64,000 bases of DNA. It comes from Hippophae tibetana. Lineage: Eukaryota; Streptophyta; Magnoliopsida; Rosales; Elaeagnaceae. The stretch lies in NCBI GenBank assembly GCA_037013495.1, contig CM072802.1, positions 43,314,501-43,378,500 on the forward strand. The letters are read 5' to 3'. Positions 49,483 to 64,000 of the stretch are shown here, piece by piece (position 1 is the stretch's first letter; the number at the start of each line of letters is the position of its first letter). The notes under the pieces were generated by a model. It was not told the DNA's origin, did no database searches, and worked only from the letters and a program-made list of their open reading frames with translations. The translations under genes were made by a program, and so were the position numbers.

Positions 49483-50530
49483 GTTTTCAATTTGTAAAAT
49501 AAAAGCACATAACTCACATATTCCCTCACGTGTTTTCTCTCACTCTTTTCACTCAGTTTTTTTTTTCTTTTCTTTTTCTCTCTTTCCTTTTACCACTCAA
49601 AGCTCAAGCTATCCTCTTTTTATATTCTGAACAAACTCAAGAATTCACCTAGTCTCAAGAAGCAACACGGTTATGGGTGACAATCTCAAAATCAGAATAT
49701 TAAAAACTTAATGGAAAAGGATAATAGAAAGAAAATCCAAAGAAGACTCTAATAAACCCAGAAAGAATCTTTTCAAGATCTTGAAAATGTTGAAAATAAA
49801 AATTAAAAATTTGATTCCTTTATTTTAAATCAGAATTGGATATAAAGTTTGATGATTTTATAGAATGAAATAGAAAAAACTAGAAAAGAAAAGGAAACCC
49901 AATTTCAACAAGAACAAGAAAAATCACCAAGAAAACAAGAATTAGATTCTTGAACAATTTGCTACTTTTTTTTCTCGTTTTTTTTTTTTGATTTTTTTGT
50001 ACTACTGCTACTATGAATAGATAATTCACAAAAAAAATTGAAAACCTAATGAATAAAAACTAAAAACAATGCAAAAGGATGCAGCCTAACTTAAACCCCT
50101 CTGTAAGTGGTGTAAATTATGGAATTTGTAGTCAAAAAGGAAAGGTACAGAGTAAAATCCTTTAACCACTTATAAAAATCGAAACGGTCTTCAATTTGAT
50201 ATATTATAATAGTCATTTCGATACCCGAGTAAAATATTATGGCCATTTTAAGTTGCAACTCTGATTTATAAAAAAATTGAAATTGTGAACAATAATCCTC
50301 TTCTTTTTTTTTATTCTCTAAACAAAGATGGATTGAACATAGAAATAGATAACAAGAAAAAGATATGGAGAATTCAAAGAGAACTACCACACGAAATCCA
50401 AAGACTATAACAATGACAACAAAATTGAAAGTAAACAAAAGACTTGAAGGATGGATTTTTTTGTTTTTTGCTTTTTTTTAAATCAAGAATTCAAAAAAAA
50501 TAGATGAAGGTATATAACCTTTTTTTAATA

Positions 50531-50550
50531 CCCAAGGATCTCATACTAAA
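50531..50550 (-). other. Primer binding site, tRNA-Met type
   Basis: Minus strand TTTAGTATGAGATCCTTGGG directly after the LTR end TGCATCA. The usual site reads TGGTATCAGAGC. Confidence 0.65.
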
Positions 50551-52233
50551 TGATGCAGACCCTCTAGGCTTAAAGGAATAGTAACGATTGATTTGCTAAG
50601 AATGTGTTGAAAATGATCAGATTAGAACCCTAGAGAAACAAAGTCCTTAAAACCCCAACCTTGATATGCCACAAAGAATTATCACTCCCTTTGATAAGTC
50701 AAATTCAAGGATTCAATTAAGAATATAAGAAGGCAAAGCAAAAAGCTTTTTAAAATAAATTTCCATTAATGATATTAGTTCTTTCATATTACATGGTTGC
50801 TGTTTTTTTATAAGCCACAAAAACCCTAGACAAAACTTCACCCTAAAGAAAAGAACCCTAGATGAAATAGGCCTTATGGACCTATTTAGTTGTGGATTGG
50901 GTCTAATCCATCCTTAAAAATAAAAGACTAAAAAAAAGGACATATGATAAATAAAACAAAAAAGGCCCACAGTTCATTAAAACAAAAATTTCTTAACATA
51001 TAAGGCCCATAATTAACAAAAACAAAAACATTGCTTCCTAAATTAATCCTTACATCCAATTTGATATACCAAATATATCCCTTGTGTATGATCTTGAGAA
51101 TATTTTTAGGATTCACTACTACAAAAGGGGGTATTTAAGTCAATATGTAAAGTAGGTTTTTGGAAAAAACTGACTTATAATGAATTTAAAGTCGGTTCGG
51201 TATAAAACCGATGCTATCCATGTAATTCGTAGCATCATTTGACATGTTGAACCGACAGTACACGTGGACATAGCATCGATTGACGTGTCGAACTGATGCT
51301 ACACATAGGACGTAGCGTTGGTTCTACGTATCAACCGAAGCTATCCACGTGTGTAGCATCGGTTGACATGTAGAACCCACACTATGTCTACTGTGGATAG
51401 CTTCAATTGACATGTAGAACCGACACCACACATGTGGATATTTCCTTTTCTCTTCTTTCTTTCCCAGAAGGAAACTATTCCAAGCGTTGCATGACTCTCA
51501 AAAACACAAAACCTCATCCACTTCTCCGCCATTCTTTCTCATTTTCTGGCCACCTAGGACCACTAACTCCAGCATTGGTTAGTGAGTTTTATTCCTCTCT
51601 AACTTATCTTTTAGATCCCCTATTTTTTTTTAGCAAAATACTCAAAAACTTTATACCCATTTCTCACTTACATAACACCATTTTTTCTTCATTTCCTTCA
51701 TTTTGTCACTTCATTTACTCTTGTAAGTATTTCTATTAATCCTGCACACTTATTATTCATATTTTTTCTGTTATTATGTATTATTATTTATGTGTATAAA
51801 TATTTGTATTATATATGTAGGTTTTGTATTATAATATCAAGAGAAGAATATGATGATCTTGAATAACATAGGACAACACCATGGTAATTTTTCTACTATT
51901 AATTAATATTTTATTTTTCAATCATTTGTATTATTTAAACTATTTGTTAAACAGATTTTGGTTTTTTTTCTGCTATTATGTAGTGATCGAATACAGGTTT
52001 TAATTTGAGTATAATAGAAAATGAGTAAATTTTGTAAAAAATTAAAAATTAAAAATTTAAAGTCGGTTCACGTATTGAACTAACTTTAAATTTTAACTCA
52101 TTTCATTTAAAGTTGGTTCAGTGAACCGACTTTAATAGTCCATTTTGTAGTAGTGATCTTGAGGATATTTGTAGGATCTTCAGAATTTTTAGAATATTTG
52201 TAAACTTTGACTTGGTCAGTACCTCAATCTCCA
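50551..52233 (-). repeat. 5' LTR of the tRNA-Met-primed element, split
   Basis: Two halves, 50551-51113 and 52156-52233, separated by the CACTA element. Together they match the 3' LTR at 47943. Confidence 0.8.
51114..52155. mobile_element. Non-autonomous CACTA element, 1042 bp, both ends intact
   Basis: CACTACTACAAAA at the left and its reverse complement TTTTGTAGTAGTG at the right. Flanking triplets are ATT (51111-51113) and ATC (52156-52158), a mutated three-base duplication. Left 700 bp match 6467-7180 and right 310 bp match 10290-10800 of the large CACTA, so it is an internal deletion derivative of the same family. Subterminal repeats with GTCGGTTC and GTAGCATCGG words are at both ends. 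No coding sequence. Confidence 0.93.
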
Positions 52234-55200
52234 TTAAATTATTTCAAATAGATTGTAAGTCTCTAAGGTTGTCTTTTCTTTCAACGGTTCTCCAACAACA
52301 TTGTTAACAATGAACTAACATTATTGTTTTAATCCATCATAGAAAAACTAGCTCTATAATTATAAAGGATATTGGTTATGGGGTATTTAGTGAGGAAGAG
52401 TATGATACAGTACTGTGAGTGGATTTTTAATATTTTAAAAAATAAATCACATGAGTTTACATTCTTACTCGATTGTTTAGTTTCAATAGTCAATTCATTC
52501 AAATATTTGGTAAAGTTCATACATATGGATGTGATATTTCCATTGTTGTAAAAATGGATTTTTAAAAGCGTATATTAGTTAGTACTAATAACACAACTTT
52601 CATGCCTAAACTTTAATACCACATAAGTTATATTTAGGTTAAAAATGCATGTTTCATGTCAATGCATTTTATGAGTTTACCATCAAGTAGTGTAATGAAA
52701 AAAGTGATACTAGTTTTCTAAAGATTTTGTAGAATCATTGAGAGCACCATACATATTCAAAGTAAATTCAGTTGGTTTTATTAGTATTTTTTGAGCATTA
52801 AAGTTCAAAGTGCATTCAATTAATTTAAAAATAATTTGAAGAACATATTATATGTTAGTTTCAATGCACTTCCAATATGAAATTACCCTGATAATATATT
52901 TTATTATCCTAACCAGCAAGCTAAAAGCAAGATAATTTGCAAGTAATTTTAGCTTAAAATTAAAACAATTTTATTATATATGTTTTTATACAAGCTTGCA
53001 GCTTAAGTAAATATTTTAGAATTTCCATAGTACTTTCCCTTTAGTAATCCATGATAGTTGGTCCTACTCAGTATTCAAAATATTATGTTTTATTTGGTAA
53101 GATATCATGACCAATAGATTTGGTCCAATTTACCTCAATATGTTGTTTACAAACTTAGTACGATATTAGATTAGTTCAATATAATGCTACCAGATCAATA
53201 TGACATTTATCAGTTTAGTTTAGTTTTATATGATATCAGATATGTTTACGATGATGTTAAAATATTAGTATGATATCTATTAGTCTAGTTTCATATATAA
53301 TGTTACCAAATCTATATGATATTTAGCAGTTTAGTTCAGTATGATATATATGAATTTAGGTAAGTTATTATACACATGACATATGTATAATTAGAGCTAA
53401 CTGAGCCATTTTAATGATTGTATGAAGTTCTCTACATATGTAGTTAAAGTTCTCCACATATGTAGTTAAAAGCTAGCGTCATTACTAAATATCTTATCTA
53501 TATGGTATTAGATCCTCAAGTACTCTTGGCATAATATATTCAAAGTACATATCTCATAGATATACTTTTTATTTGCATAATTATAATAGCATGTTACTTC
53601 ATGGAAATGCATAAGCTAGCACATTATTATACTTTAAAGATCAGATGTACATCATTTTCCAACATAATGTTATTTCATGGTAACTTATAGATAGTATGTT
53701 ATTATATTTTGAAGATCAGACATAGATCATTTTTATGAGTATATTATCTTATGGAAGGTCATAAGCATTTCATTCAATGTTTTTGAGCTTACAATTACAT
53801 ATATTTATGAAAGTCATCCATTCATTGAGCTTTCAAGCTCACCATTTACATTTTCCTTCCCCATGTAGTAGCTTTGTGAAAACATAGTTTGACAAGAAGT
53901 TTGGGAGCATAAGATCAATATTTTTTTTGTATAGCTAATGTTAGTTACTGTGTAAATGGACTAGTAATCAAGAATAAAAAACCTTATGATTTGATGTATA
54001 GCATGTGTATCATGATTTTATAGCCATGTTGATAGCCATTAGTTACTTTCTAGTTATGTACAAGATTATGATATTTGTTATTATGGAAAAAGTATTGTAT
54101 GAGAATTGCTGTCATTTTACAACAAGATGCTTAGTCCCAGTTTATGTAAAACTCTAACATAATTTTTGTATAACTTTATATAGTAATGGTTTTAACACCC
54201 TATAATAATAAAAAGGAAATGTTTTAGTCAGTTATAATGATCTCGGGATGTGTCTTGTGTTACTAGGGTAGTTTTGGGATAGGTCCTAATAATAGTAAGT
54301 GCTTCCAAACCCACGAATGTGTTTAATATGAGGTCTTTTTTCATACATAAGCTCAAATGAAGACTAACAAGTATCGGGCCTCAAGAAACAATGACTCAAT
54401 GTATAACATGTAGTGTTAATGGCTTCAACCCAAAAAATTTACTAACTTTTTGTTGGTTACCATGACCCTTGATCTCTCTTGAATAACTTTATTTTTCCTT
54501 TCAACTATGTTATTTTATTAAGGAGCCTTGTGCATAGAAAACTCATGTTGAATTCCCATTTCATCACAAAGCATTAAACTTTGAATTCAAAAATTATCTA
54601 CCATGGTCACTCCTGATTTTGATGATTGTACCAATGGATTCAAATTTCTCATTTTGAAGTATGATGCATAGGGTTTTGAACTTGTCAAAAGCTTTAGATT
54701 TTTCTCTTACAAAAAAAACCTAGGTATATTGAGAAATTATCAACAACAAATAGTATATACTTTCTTTCATTATCGCTAACCATTTACACAAGATAATGGG
54801 ATGACCTTTGATAATTTTAAGGTAAGAATTTTTTTTCAATAGTTTGTAGTTGATGTTTCCAACCATTGATGTCATATATCTTTAGTACTTAGACTCAACT
54901 TGTTGTACATCACCTCAAGAAGAGTCCCAACTTCTTCTAAATTGATGCCTCTGACCAGAGTATTGCCCAAATCATTATACACAGTGCAATATTTTTGTGT
55001 AAATTTGACCTTGTACTTTTTAACACATATCTCGTTAACATTAATAAGATTGGCCTTGAGTCCTTCCACATAAAGAACATTCTTGAGCTTAACAATTCTA
55101 GGAGCACTGATAGATCCTCAACCATAAATTAATGCCTTATTTCCATCACCAAAAGTAACAGTTCCATCATTAGAGAGAGTGATCTTGGTGAAGGACTTGT

Positions 55201-58200
55201 CTCCATTCATGTGTCATAGGAATCCACTACTGAAATACCAATAACTAGATGCTTGAGTCTTCAGGGTAGTATGGACCATGTTACAATTAAGATTCTAATC
55301 ATTTGTAGTATTACCAAGGAAACACTTAAACTCATTGAAAATCACAATTGTTTCATTTTGTAAAGCTACGACTTCATTAGTCAAGGTGACAAAAAGATTC
55401 AACAATTCTTCTATATGACTCAACATATCCCTATCATATCTTGGAGAATCTTTAAAAGAGTTGGAGGAAGAGAAGTAACCAGAATTGTTAAAAAGATGAA
55501 AGAGAAGTATGCAATTTAATTGGCATTAGAGTATGATTAAATTAATTACTATATGTTGTGTAGTTTACTTGAGAGAGAAACACATGTTGGGTTAGATTCA
55601 ATTGATCATGTAATTAATTGATCGATAATTATATTGGGGGATTTTAGCGATTCACATGTTTATAAAATTGGGGAATTAAGTATTCCTAGATATTTTCTCA
55701 TATATCTTCTTAGTTACCAAATCTGATTTAATTAATTATTGCTATTTACTTTTAGTTATTTTAATTTTTCTTTCTTAAAATATAAAAACACAAAAAAATT
55801 GATTTTTATTTTTTTAGTTTTAAAAATTAGTTTCTAATAAAATAATTTCCATGTGAACGATTTTTTTTCTTATCATTATATTACTTGTTGCGATACATAT
55901 ACTTGCGTATTCATTGCACACACAATTTGTGTGGTGATTATTCAGCACAAACTTCCCCTTAAGTTGAAAGACCCTAGAAGTTTTATCATAAACATAAACT
56001 ATATGGGATAGAAAGGTTGCTAAAGTAATGCTTGATTTAGGTGCTAGTATAAACTTGATTCCCTACTCTATATTCTTATAGCTTGATTTAGGATATTTAA
56101 AACCCACAACTTGCAGATTTATCTCTTAAGTATCCAAAGGAAATACTTGAGTATGTGTTCGTACAGGTAGACAAACTGATAATACCTATTGACTTTGTGG
56201 TTCTGGATATGAAAGAAAATCCATCCTTAGATAGAGAGCACACAATACTGCTTTGTAAGCCATTTGTGGCAACTACTAAGACTATTATTGAGGTCTAAGA
56301 TAAAAATTTGACATGATAGTTGACGAGTGCTCAAAAAGCACTAAAATAACCATGATTTTATGCACATTAATTGATTAAAAATATATATATATATATTTAT
56401 ATGTTTTATCATATATTTATGTAAATTTGTCTTTTTCGGAATCACGGGTAATTTTATTGTTTTTCAGGTATTTTGGCATAAAAACGTAACTTAAAGACTC
56501 AAAGAGGAATATTGGAAGCAATACATCACAAATATATTAATAAATAAATAGGGAAAGGTCAACAAATATGGAAAAATTGGACAAAATGGGTCAAAAAGGT
56601 TAAAAATGTCAAAAAAGAGAAAATCGCGTCGCCGCGTCGTGCAGCTGCCCAGCCGCGCGCCCAGTCCCGCGCGCACCTGTGCACGTCTACCTCCCAATCC
56701 GCGCGCGCCCTGCTACTGTTCACGCGTGCGCCCCTGCGCGCAGCGCCAGCCCATCCACGCGCGCCCGCGCGCACCGACTGCCCTCCGCGCGTGCCGACAC
56801 CCGTTTCACCTTATTTTTCACGTGCAGCCACCCCATGACATCATGCTAACGTCATCAATGACCTCAGTAATTCCATTCCGCGTTTTTACATTTTTTTAAC
56901 ATTTTTTCACTCACTTTTTCTCTCCATCCTCACCTATAAATACCCCCATTCCCTTCACTTCTAAAAACACCTCAAAATACATTCTTTTCTCTCTTTCTTT
57001 CTCTCTTTTCTTAGATTTTAAGTTTTTCTTAGTTTTTAGCTTTTCTTAGTTAATTTCTCTTAGTTTTAGAGTTCTTCCCTTTTTGGGAAGAACTAGTTAT
57101 GTTTTTGTAATTTATTAGCTTTTTGATTCAATAAATGGAAGTGCAAATTCCGCTTGGAGGTTTTCCAGCAACGGGAATAGCGTCGAAGTTCTGTAAGGAT
57201 TTTATTTTCTTTACAGTTATTTTTATGCTTTATTCTTACATGTTATATTTATTTTGTCTATGATTAAATTTAACTGTGCTAGCTGTTAATAAACATGATG
57301 TAATAATAACGTTGTTATGCTTGCGAAATATTAAATAGGTAAAACATTTCAATAAAATAAATTGAAAGTTAGTAATCATTTAATTAAATTCTTAGGTTTA
57401 ATTTAGATACCTTGAATAAAGTTTAAAATGTCTAACCCTATTAAAGGTGGCATTTAAATGGTTCATTTTTAATCTCTTAGAAAAAGGAATTAATTTAATT
57501 AACTAAATTAATTATCAACTCTACCCATAGGTGTTAATTGATTTTTTTAATTAACAAAGAATATCTAACCTCGCCTAAGGTGGTATTTATATAAAAAAAT
57601 AGATAATCAATAAATATCAATTTATATCTTTAAAAACCTAAATAATATGAGCAAGTATAATTAACTTGATTATTATATCCATAAATACTCCACTGTTATA
57701 AATGATAAAAATTTGCAATAATTATTTATTGAATCCATATCTATGTTTATTTTTATTTTATTAGATTAGGAAACATAAAAAATTAAAATATCGTGACAGG
57801 ATGTTAACGATTTAATTTCATTTTTAAAAGTTTGAATAATAAATTAAAAACCACATATATTCTTTCTTTAGATTGACCTTGGGAGTATACTTGTCATTTT
57901 CTATAAAATGATTCATTCACTTGTGAGAATTATACAAATATAAAACCAACCTATCTGTAGAATCGGTATTGCTACCCCAATGCCAGTTCTGCTCATCATA
58001 TATAGATGAAAGTTTCTTAAAAAAAAAAATTTATGATTGGGAACCACCTACGGTTACTAAAGATAATGTTGTTACACCTAATAATTCAAAAGATTGGGCT
58101 ACTAAAGATAGAATTGGTAGTAACTAGAATCAATAGGATATTAATGTTATTTTGAGTGTTGTGTTTCCTGATGAGTTTTGTCGTTTTTCTCATACTGAAA

Positions 58201-61200
58201 TGGCTAAGCATGCTTGGGATATTTTTGAGGTTGTCTGTGAGGGTACCTCACAAGTTAAATGAACAAAACTTTGCATGCTTGGTACCAAATTTGAGAGTAT
58301 TAGAATGAAAGAAGATGAGACCTTTTCTGAATTCTATGCCAGATTATGTGATATTACTAACACCTCTACCAATCTTGGAGAGAAAATTGATGATTCCAAG
58401 ATAGTTCAAAAGATTCTCTACTTATTACTAGATTGCTACAATGTAAAGCTCACTACATTGTAAAAAAGAAGAATGTGAACACCATCAAAATAGAGGAACA
58501 CCTTGCCTCACTTTAAACTTTTGAGATGAGCTTTTAAAAACCTCAAAAGAACAAAAGTATCGCTTTCAAAACTATTATGATTGAAAATAGTCACAATAAT
58601 GATGAAGAACTAGTACTCTTAACCAGAAGATTGAGCGAAATCAAAGAATCCTTCAAACACAGGATAATCAATTATCATAGAATCAAAATTTGAGAGACTT
58701 CAAATCTATGAGTTCTAATGGTAAGAAACCTAATTCTGTTGAACTTCAATGTTTTGAATGTATGGGTTTTAGTCACTTTGTAGCTGATTGTACAAATAAG
58801 AAGAACAAAACTATAAGAGCCTTCAAGGCTACACTTACTAACTCTGAAAGTGATAGTGATAATCCAATTGAATCTGGCACCAATGATGAGTGCTCAAAAA
58901 GTACTAAAATTACCATGATCTTATGCACGTTAATTGATTAAAAATATAAATATTTATATGATTTTATCATATATTTATATAAATCTTTCTTTTCGGAATC
59001 ACGGGTATTTTTATTGTTTTTCAAGTATTTTCGCTTAAAAAAGTAACTTAAAGACTTAAAGAAAAATACTGGAGGTAATACATCACAAATATATTCATAA
59101 ATTAAATAAGGAAAAGTCAAGAAAGATGGAAAAATTGGACAAAATGGGTCAAAAGGAGGAAAACGCGCACGCAGCCGCCTAGCCACGTCGGCCAACACAC
59201 GCGCTGCGCCAGCTCAACTCCCAGTCCGCGCGCACCGTTGCGCCCATCTGCGTGTGCCGTCACGTCCACATCACCATGATGTCAGCAGTATGATGTCATC
59301 ATTCACTACTCTTTGTTTCCTCCATTTTTAATCATTTTTCACCCACTTTTTCTTCCTTTCCTCACCTATAAATACCCTCATTCTCTTCATAACAAAACAC
59401 ACCTCAAAACACATCTTCTCTTCTCTTTCTTTCTCTCAATTTCTTAGTTTTTAGCTTTTCTTAGTTAGTTTTTCTTAGTTTTAGAGTTCTTCTCTTTTTG
59501 AGAAGAACTAATTATGTTTTTGTAATTTATTTGTTTTTTGATTCAATAAATGGAAATGTAAATTCCGTTTGGAGGTTTTCCAGCAACATAGTTAGCATCA
59601 AAGTACTGTAAGGATTTTATTTTCTTTGCAGTTATTTTTTATGTTTTATTCTTATATGTTATATTTAATTTTTTTGTGATTAAATTTAACATTGCTAGCT
59701 GTTTGTAAACATGATATAATAATAACGTTATTATGCTTGCGAAATATTAAATAGGTAAAAATCTCTAAAATGAATTGATTTTATTTTTATTCAAGATTTT
59801 ATATTAAGAATGTTAGAGAGAAATATATTATTTTTCATTACAAAATTAAATTTGAAAATTAGATTTTAAGGTTTAGTTATCCGATTTGATTTAAAGTAGT
59901 ACTCTTTTATTTGTTGGTACAATCGCCTGGTAGTTAGAGTGAAGCTCTATTTCAAAAGTTTTTATAAGAATTATTATCTGAAAATGTATTGACAACATCT
60001 TTTCAATAATGGTTTTAAAACTTGAAAGTTAGTACTTGGATAATTAAATTCTTAGGTTTAATTTGGACACCTTGAATAAAGTTTAAACTGTCTAACCCCA
60101 CCAAAGGTGGCATTTAAATGGTTCATTTTCAATCTCTAAGAAAAAAGGAATTAATTTAAAATTAGTTATCAACCCCACCCATAGGTGTTAATTGATTTGT
60201 TTAGTTAACAAAGAATATCTAACCTTACCAAAGGTGGTATTCATATAAAAAAGAGAGAATCAATAAATATCAATTTATATCTTTAATAACCTAAATAATA
60301 TGAGCAACCAACACCAATAATGAACATTATGGTTTGTATAGCAACATGGGACATGGTACTGAAGCCTGTCCATATCAAGGAGAAACAACAGCTGGACCTG
60401 AACAGGTTAATGTATTGGGAGCATATCAACATAGACCAAGGTTCGACCCCAATTCAAATACCTACAATCCTGGGTGCAGAAATCATCCGAACTTCTCATG
60501 GAGGCAAAACAACCCTCATTTCGCTCAAAGCTCAAATCAGCCAGACCATTAATTTCACCCACCTATTCCAAGTAGCATTCCCAATAAATCAACCCTGGAG
60601 GACAACTTGAATTCTTTTATTCAAGTTTGTAGAGATAACCAATCTAAAACCAATCAATGGTTGGACTATGTGGAAGCTTCTATAAAAAAGGTGGAAGTTC
60701 AAGTAGAACAGTTAGTTAAACATTTGCAAAAACAAAACAAAGACTAATTGAATGGTCAAATGGGATCAAATAAATTCAATGAAGAAGAGACATTGAGTTT
60801 GTCATTCTGCAATCTCCAAGCAACGTCTTACTAGAAGACGATAAATTTTAGTTCTACGTGGGAGGTCACCCATTATTGTATTTTCCTTTGTTTTAGTTTT
60901 ATTTTGTGTGTAATAAAATTCAAATGAAATAAATTCGTTTGTTTCAAAAACTGTGTCCATTCTTTAAATTTAGCATTAAAAAAATATTTCTTAGATTTTC
61001 TCTTTACATGCTTTTATTTATTTTTCAATTTTCTGACAAGGTGAAACTTTGTATTTGACGCAAAACATTTGAACCTCCCTAAAAGCAGAAAAAAATGGGT
61101 AGTAGAGCTGACGACTATAAATCAAGCACTTCTTGGGAGGAAACCCATGTGTTTTAATTTTCTATTTTTTTTATTTAATTTAACATGTATTAATGTTTAT

Positions 61201-64000
61201 ATTTCTTTATATTGTTATTTTATTTTTCGTAGGTGCAAAATGGAGGAAATGAACCCATTTTTGGATTTCAATCTTACAAACCAAAACCAGGAAGTTTCTT
61301 TGAACTCATCTCTTTTGTTATTTAACTTTCACACATTGAGGACAATGTGTATATTAATTTTGGGGGTGGTAGAGAGATTGAAATTAGTTGAAATTTTTTC
61401 TGGGTATTGTTGCTTGTTAAGCTTTATTTGTTTGGTTGATTGAAGATATTTTGCTTTTAATGGTGATTTATTTTTATTTCTTCAGTTTAAATAATGCATA
61501 GCTCCTTGAAAAATTTAAATATTGTCTTAAGTTTGTGTATAATTTTTGCGTATGTTTCATTTTTACAAGAATATATATTTATGCGCACTAGTCTTGATCT
61601 TTGAGTTGTTATGAAAATTTAGAGAAGCTTTATGTGAGTATGCATTTCGATTGATATTTTTGGTGTCACGGTTCTTAGAATTTGTTTGATTTTCTCTTGA
61701 GGCAAAATCCTAGATAACACTTAACTAAGAAAATGATTTAGGTTATCTTTGGATTATTTAAGCCTTTCTATCTACCTTCACAAGTTTTATCCATAGTATA
61801 CCCCTTTTGAGCTTCAAAGTTTATATATATATATATATTATCTCCTTTCAAAAGCCTAGTAATGAATCTTGATGAGTTTAATTCTCATAGGAATATAGTG
61901 AATTATTTTAGCGAGATGTGTCTATATGGAGCTCGGAAGAGATGTATGGATAAAATTAGGAGTTCTTGGTTGACAAATTAAATTTACAAAAAATATAAAT
62001 CAAGAGAAAATAATATGATTCGAGTTGATTAATTTGGTGAAACTACAATCCTAAAATTTTCTTATTTATTGTTATAAAAAAATTAGTTTAGTTAGAACCC
62101 CATCAAACTTTTCGATCGTTTGGATAAAATCAGAGTGAAACAATTTTAGTACTCCACAAACTGTAGTAACAAATCTCCATGGGAATGATAATTTTACTTA
62201 TCAATTTTATTACTTATGACTGTGTATACTTGCACGTTTTTATGTTCTCCTAAAGAGACAACAATAACTTATGCTATAGATTTTAATTGTAATCTTAGAA
62301 GAGATTAAAAAGCATGAGAACATTTTTTATTCTTTTCATTTTATTATATTTTTATTTTCTTTTAAATTTTATTTGTTTATGTTGTTTATTTATTTTTAAT
62401 TTTTATATTTTAAATTTGATGTTTATGGGTATCATATCTAAAAACCATTACGAGACTTAAACTCATACAATAGGCAACCTAGGGATTTAAAGGCTTGTTG
62501 CATATGCTAAATACAATCGTGTCAATCTACAAAAATAATTTAGGATAATTTAATTTTATTCAAGTTATTTTTTCCATTTTTGCAAAGAGACTACCAAGAA
62601 GTTGGTTGAGGATTGTGATGAGTGCTTAAAAGCACTTAATATATCATGATTTATGCATGTTAAATGATTAAATAGATTTGTTTTTGCTTAGTTTTACTAT
62701 CATTTTAAACAAATCTATCTTTTCGAAATCACGGGTATGTTTTTTCATTTTTGAGATACTTTAGCCTCACAATGATTTAAGTGATCAAGCGCTTGAAGAA
62801 TATATCTAAAAGCTTATATTAAAACTTTAAAAGCTTAAAAGATAACATACGTAAAGCACTACATATCTTCCAAAATATGAAAAATGATATACAAAACAGT
62901 ATAAGACTTCCAAGTTTTCAAAACAATGTGGGCCAAGGTAAGGAAGTTTTATATGCTTCAGTGTGAGGCAAAAGGATTAAGAATCACACATCTCAGAATT
63001 GATGTGAGCTATAGCATGAAAATGTTGTATGTCATTATGCGAGTGTAGTGGATCAAGCTCCAAACCGTGTACAACCTATGTATGTTGTGGTGTGAAAGAA
63101 ATGCGTGACGCGGTGCTAGTTATCTGATCCATATTTTTCTTCTTTCCTACACATATAAATAGAACCCTGATTCTATTGTAATTCACATCTCATATCTTCA
63201 TTCTTAAGCTAATTTCTTATTCTCTTTAGTTTTTCTTTTAGCAGTTTCAAGTTCTTCTCTCATTTGAGAGTTGAACAATTTCAATTTATGTAGTAATTCT
63301 AGTCTCAATTCAATAAATGGTGTTGAAAATTCTGTTTGAAAGTTATTCAAAATACGAACAATATTGAGATTCTATTAAAATATATTTGAATGCATTCTTT
63401 TTAGATTATCTTTATGCGTTGTTTTACATACCATGTTTAATTTATTGATCATTTATTAAAAAGCATGCATGCTAGGCTATAAATAATACGAGATATTAAT
63501 AATGTTGTTATGCTTATTAAATATTAAAGTAGATTACACATTATAAAATGAATTAATTTTTATTTTTTCATCGAGATTTAAAAAATGTTAGTAAAAGAAA
63601 AATATATTGACAAAGTATTTTTCATAATAAACAATATTGTTAGATTTAGGATTTAATTATCTGAATCTAATTTAGAATTAACTATTAGATATTAAATAAA
63701 ATATTCTAGATCTGATTTAGAGAACTCTATTTAAAATATTTTTATAAGATTTATTATTGAAAAATATATTGATGATATATTTTTCATAATAGATTTAAAA
63801 TCTAAAAGTTAGTTTCCAAATACTTAAATCATTAACCTAACTTAGACACCTTGATAAAAGTTTAAATTGATAGCCTCGTCGAAAGCATCAATTAAATGGT
63901 TTACTAATTCCTTAGGAATAAAGTATAATTTAGTTGATTAATAAACTAAATTGATCCCTACCTTAGGATAATTTCTTATAAATAACAAAGAATCAATGAT

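Larger units (their letters stand above)
47943..52233 (-). mobile_element. Deleted Ty3/gypsy element with tRNA-Met PBS
   Basis: Minus orientation: 5' LTR 50551-52233 (split by a CACTA element), PBS 50531-50550, leader, gag remnant 48745-49482, pol almost wholly missing, purine tract GAAGAAGAGGGGAATAA (48627-48643), 3' LTR 47943-48626. LTR ends are TGGATATTGAG/TGGAGATTGAG and TGCATCA/CGCATCA. About 1.9 kb of internal sequence remains. No matching target duplication (CAACA left, TTAAA right), so one flank has changed. 49483-50530 shows no gene. Confidence 0.8.

Overview
The window is AT-rich flowering-plant nuclear DNA (by eye well under one third G+C). I found no host gene, rRNA or tRNA. Essentially all of it is nested transposable-element debris. 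Most belongs to Athila-type Ty3/gypsy LTR retrotransposons, recognised from gag and protease text, a tRNA-Asp-like primer binding site (PBS), long LTRs starting TGATGAGTGC, and an env-like ORF. Minor partners are a Ty3 element primed by tRNA-Met, SIRE-type Ty1/copia pieces, a probable Tekay/Del-like LTR, and two CACTA DNA transposons. The combination fits pericentromeric heterochromatin of a eudicot. A legume is plausible, but I cannot fix the species.

Layout. 1-13347: Athila copy 1 (LTR, gag, protease, integrase, LTR) carrying a 4.3 kb CACTA element at 6467-10810. 13348-19054: Athila copy 2, sharing the middle LTR and interrupted by a 2.3 kb solo LTR (14847-17158, duplication TATAA). 19055-24812: an inverted LARD-like copy without coding capacity, with a 190-bp solo copia-type LTR inside. 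24835-28812: truncated minus-strand elements. 28951-30753: solo LTR with duplication AGACC. 30960-47297: a minus-strand chain of LTRs and partial internal regions (gag/protease, integrase, env-like ORF). 47298-52233: a gag fragment and a deleted tRNA-Met-primed Ty3 element whose right LTR holds a 1.04 kb CACTA derivative. 52234-54256: probable Tekay/Del-type LTR. 54257-55505: copia protease/integrase. 55506-64000: LTR and gag fragments of several families, ending in another Athila LTR that runs off the window.

How the parts relate. No reverse transcriptase or RNase H domain can be read anywhere, although gag, protease, integrase and env-like pieces recur. Athila copies in which both sides can be read jump from protease (or the first residues of RT) into integrase, each at a different point. 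The DNA is therefore a collection of non-autonomous derivatives that must have moved, if they moved, with enzymes supplied elsewhere. Conserved non-coding parts (PBS, purine tracts, LTR-end hairpins, an R-region hairpin and a palindromic stem-loop in the 3' non-coding region) survive better than the coding parts.
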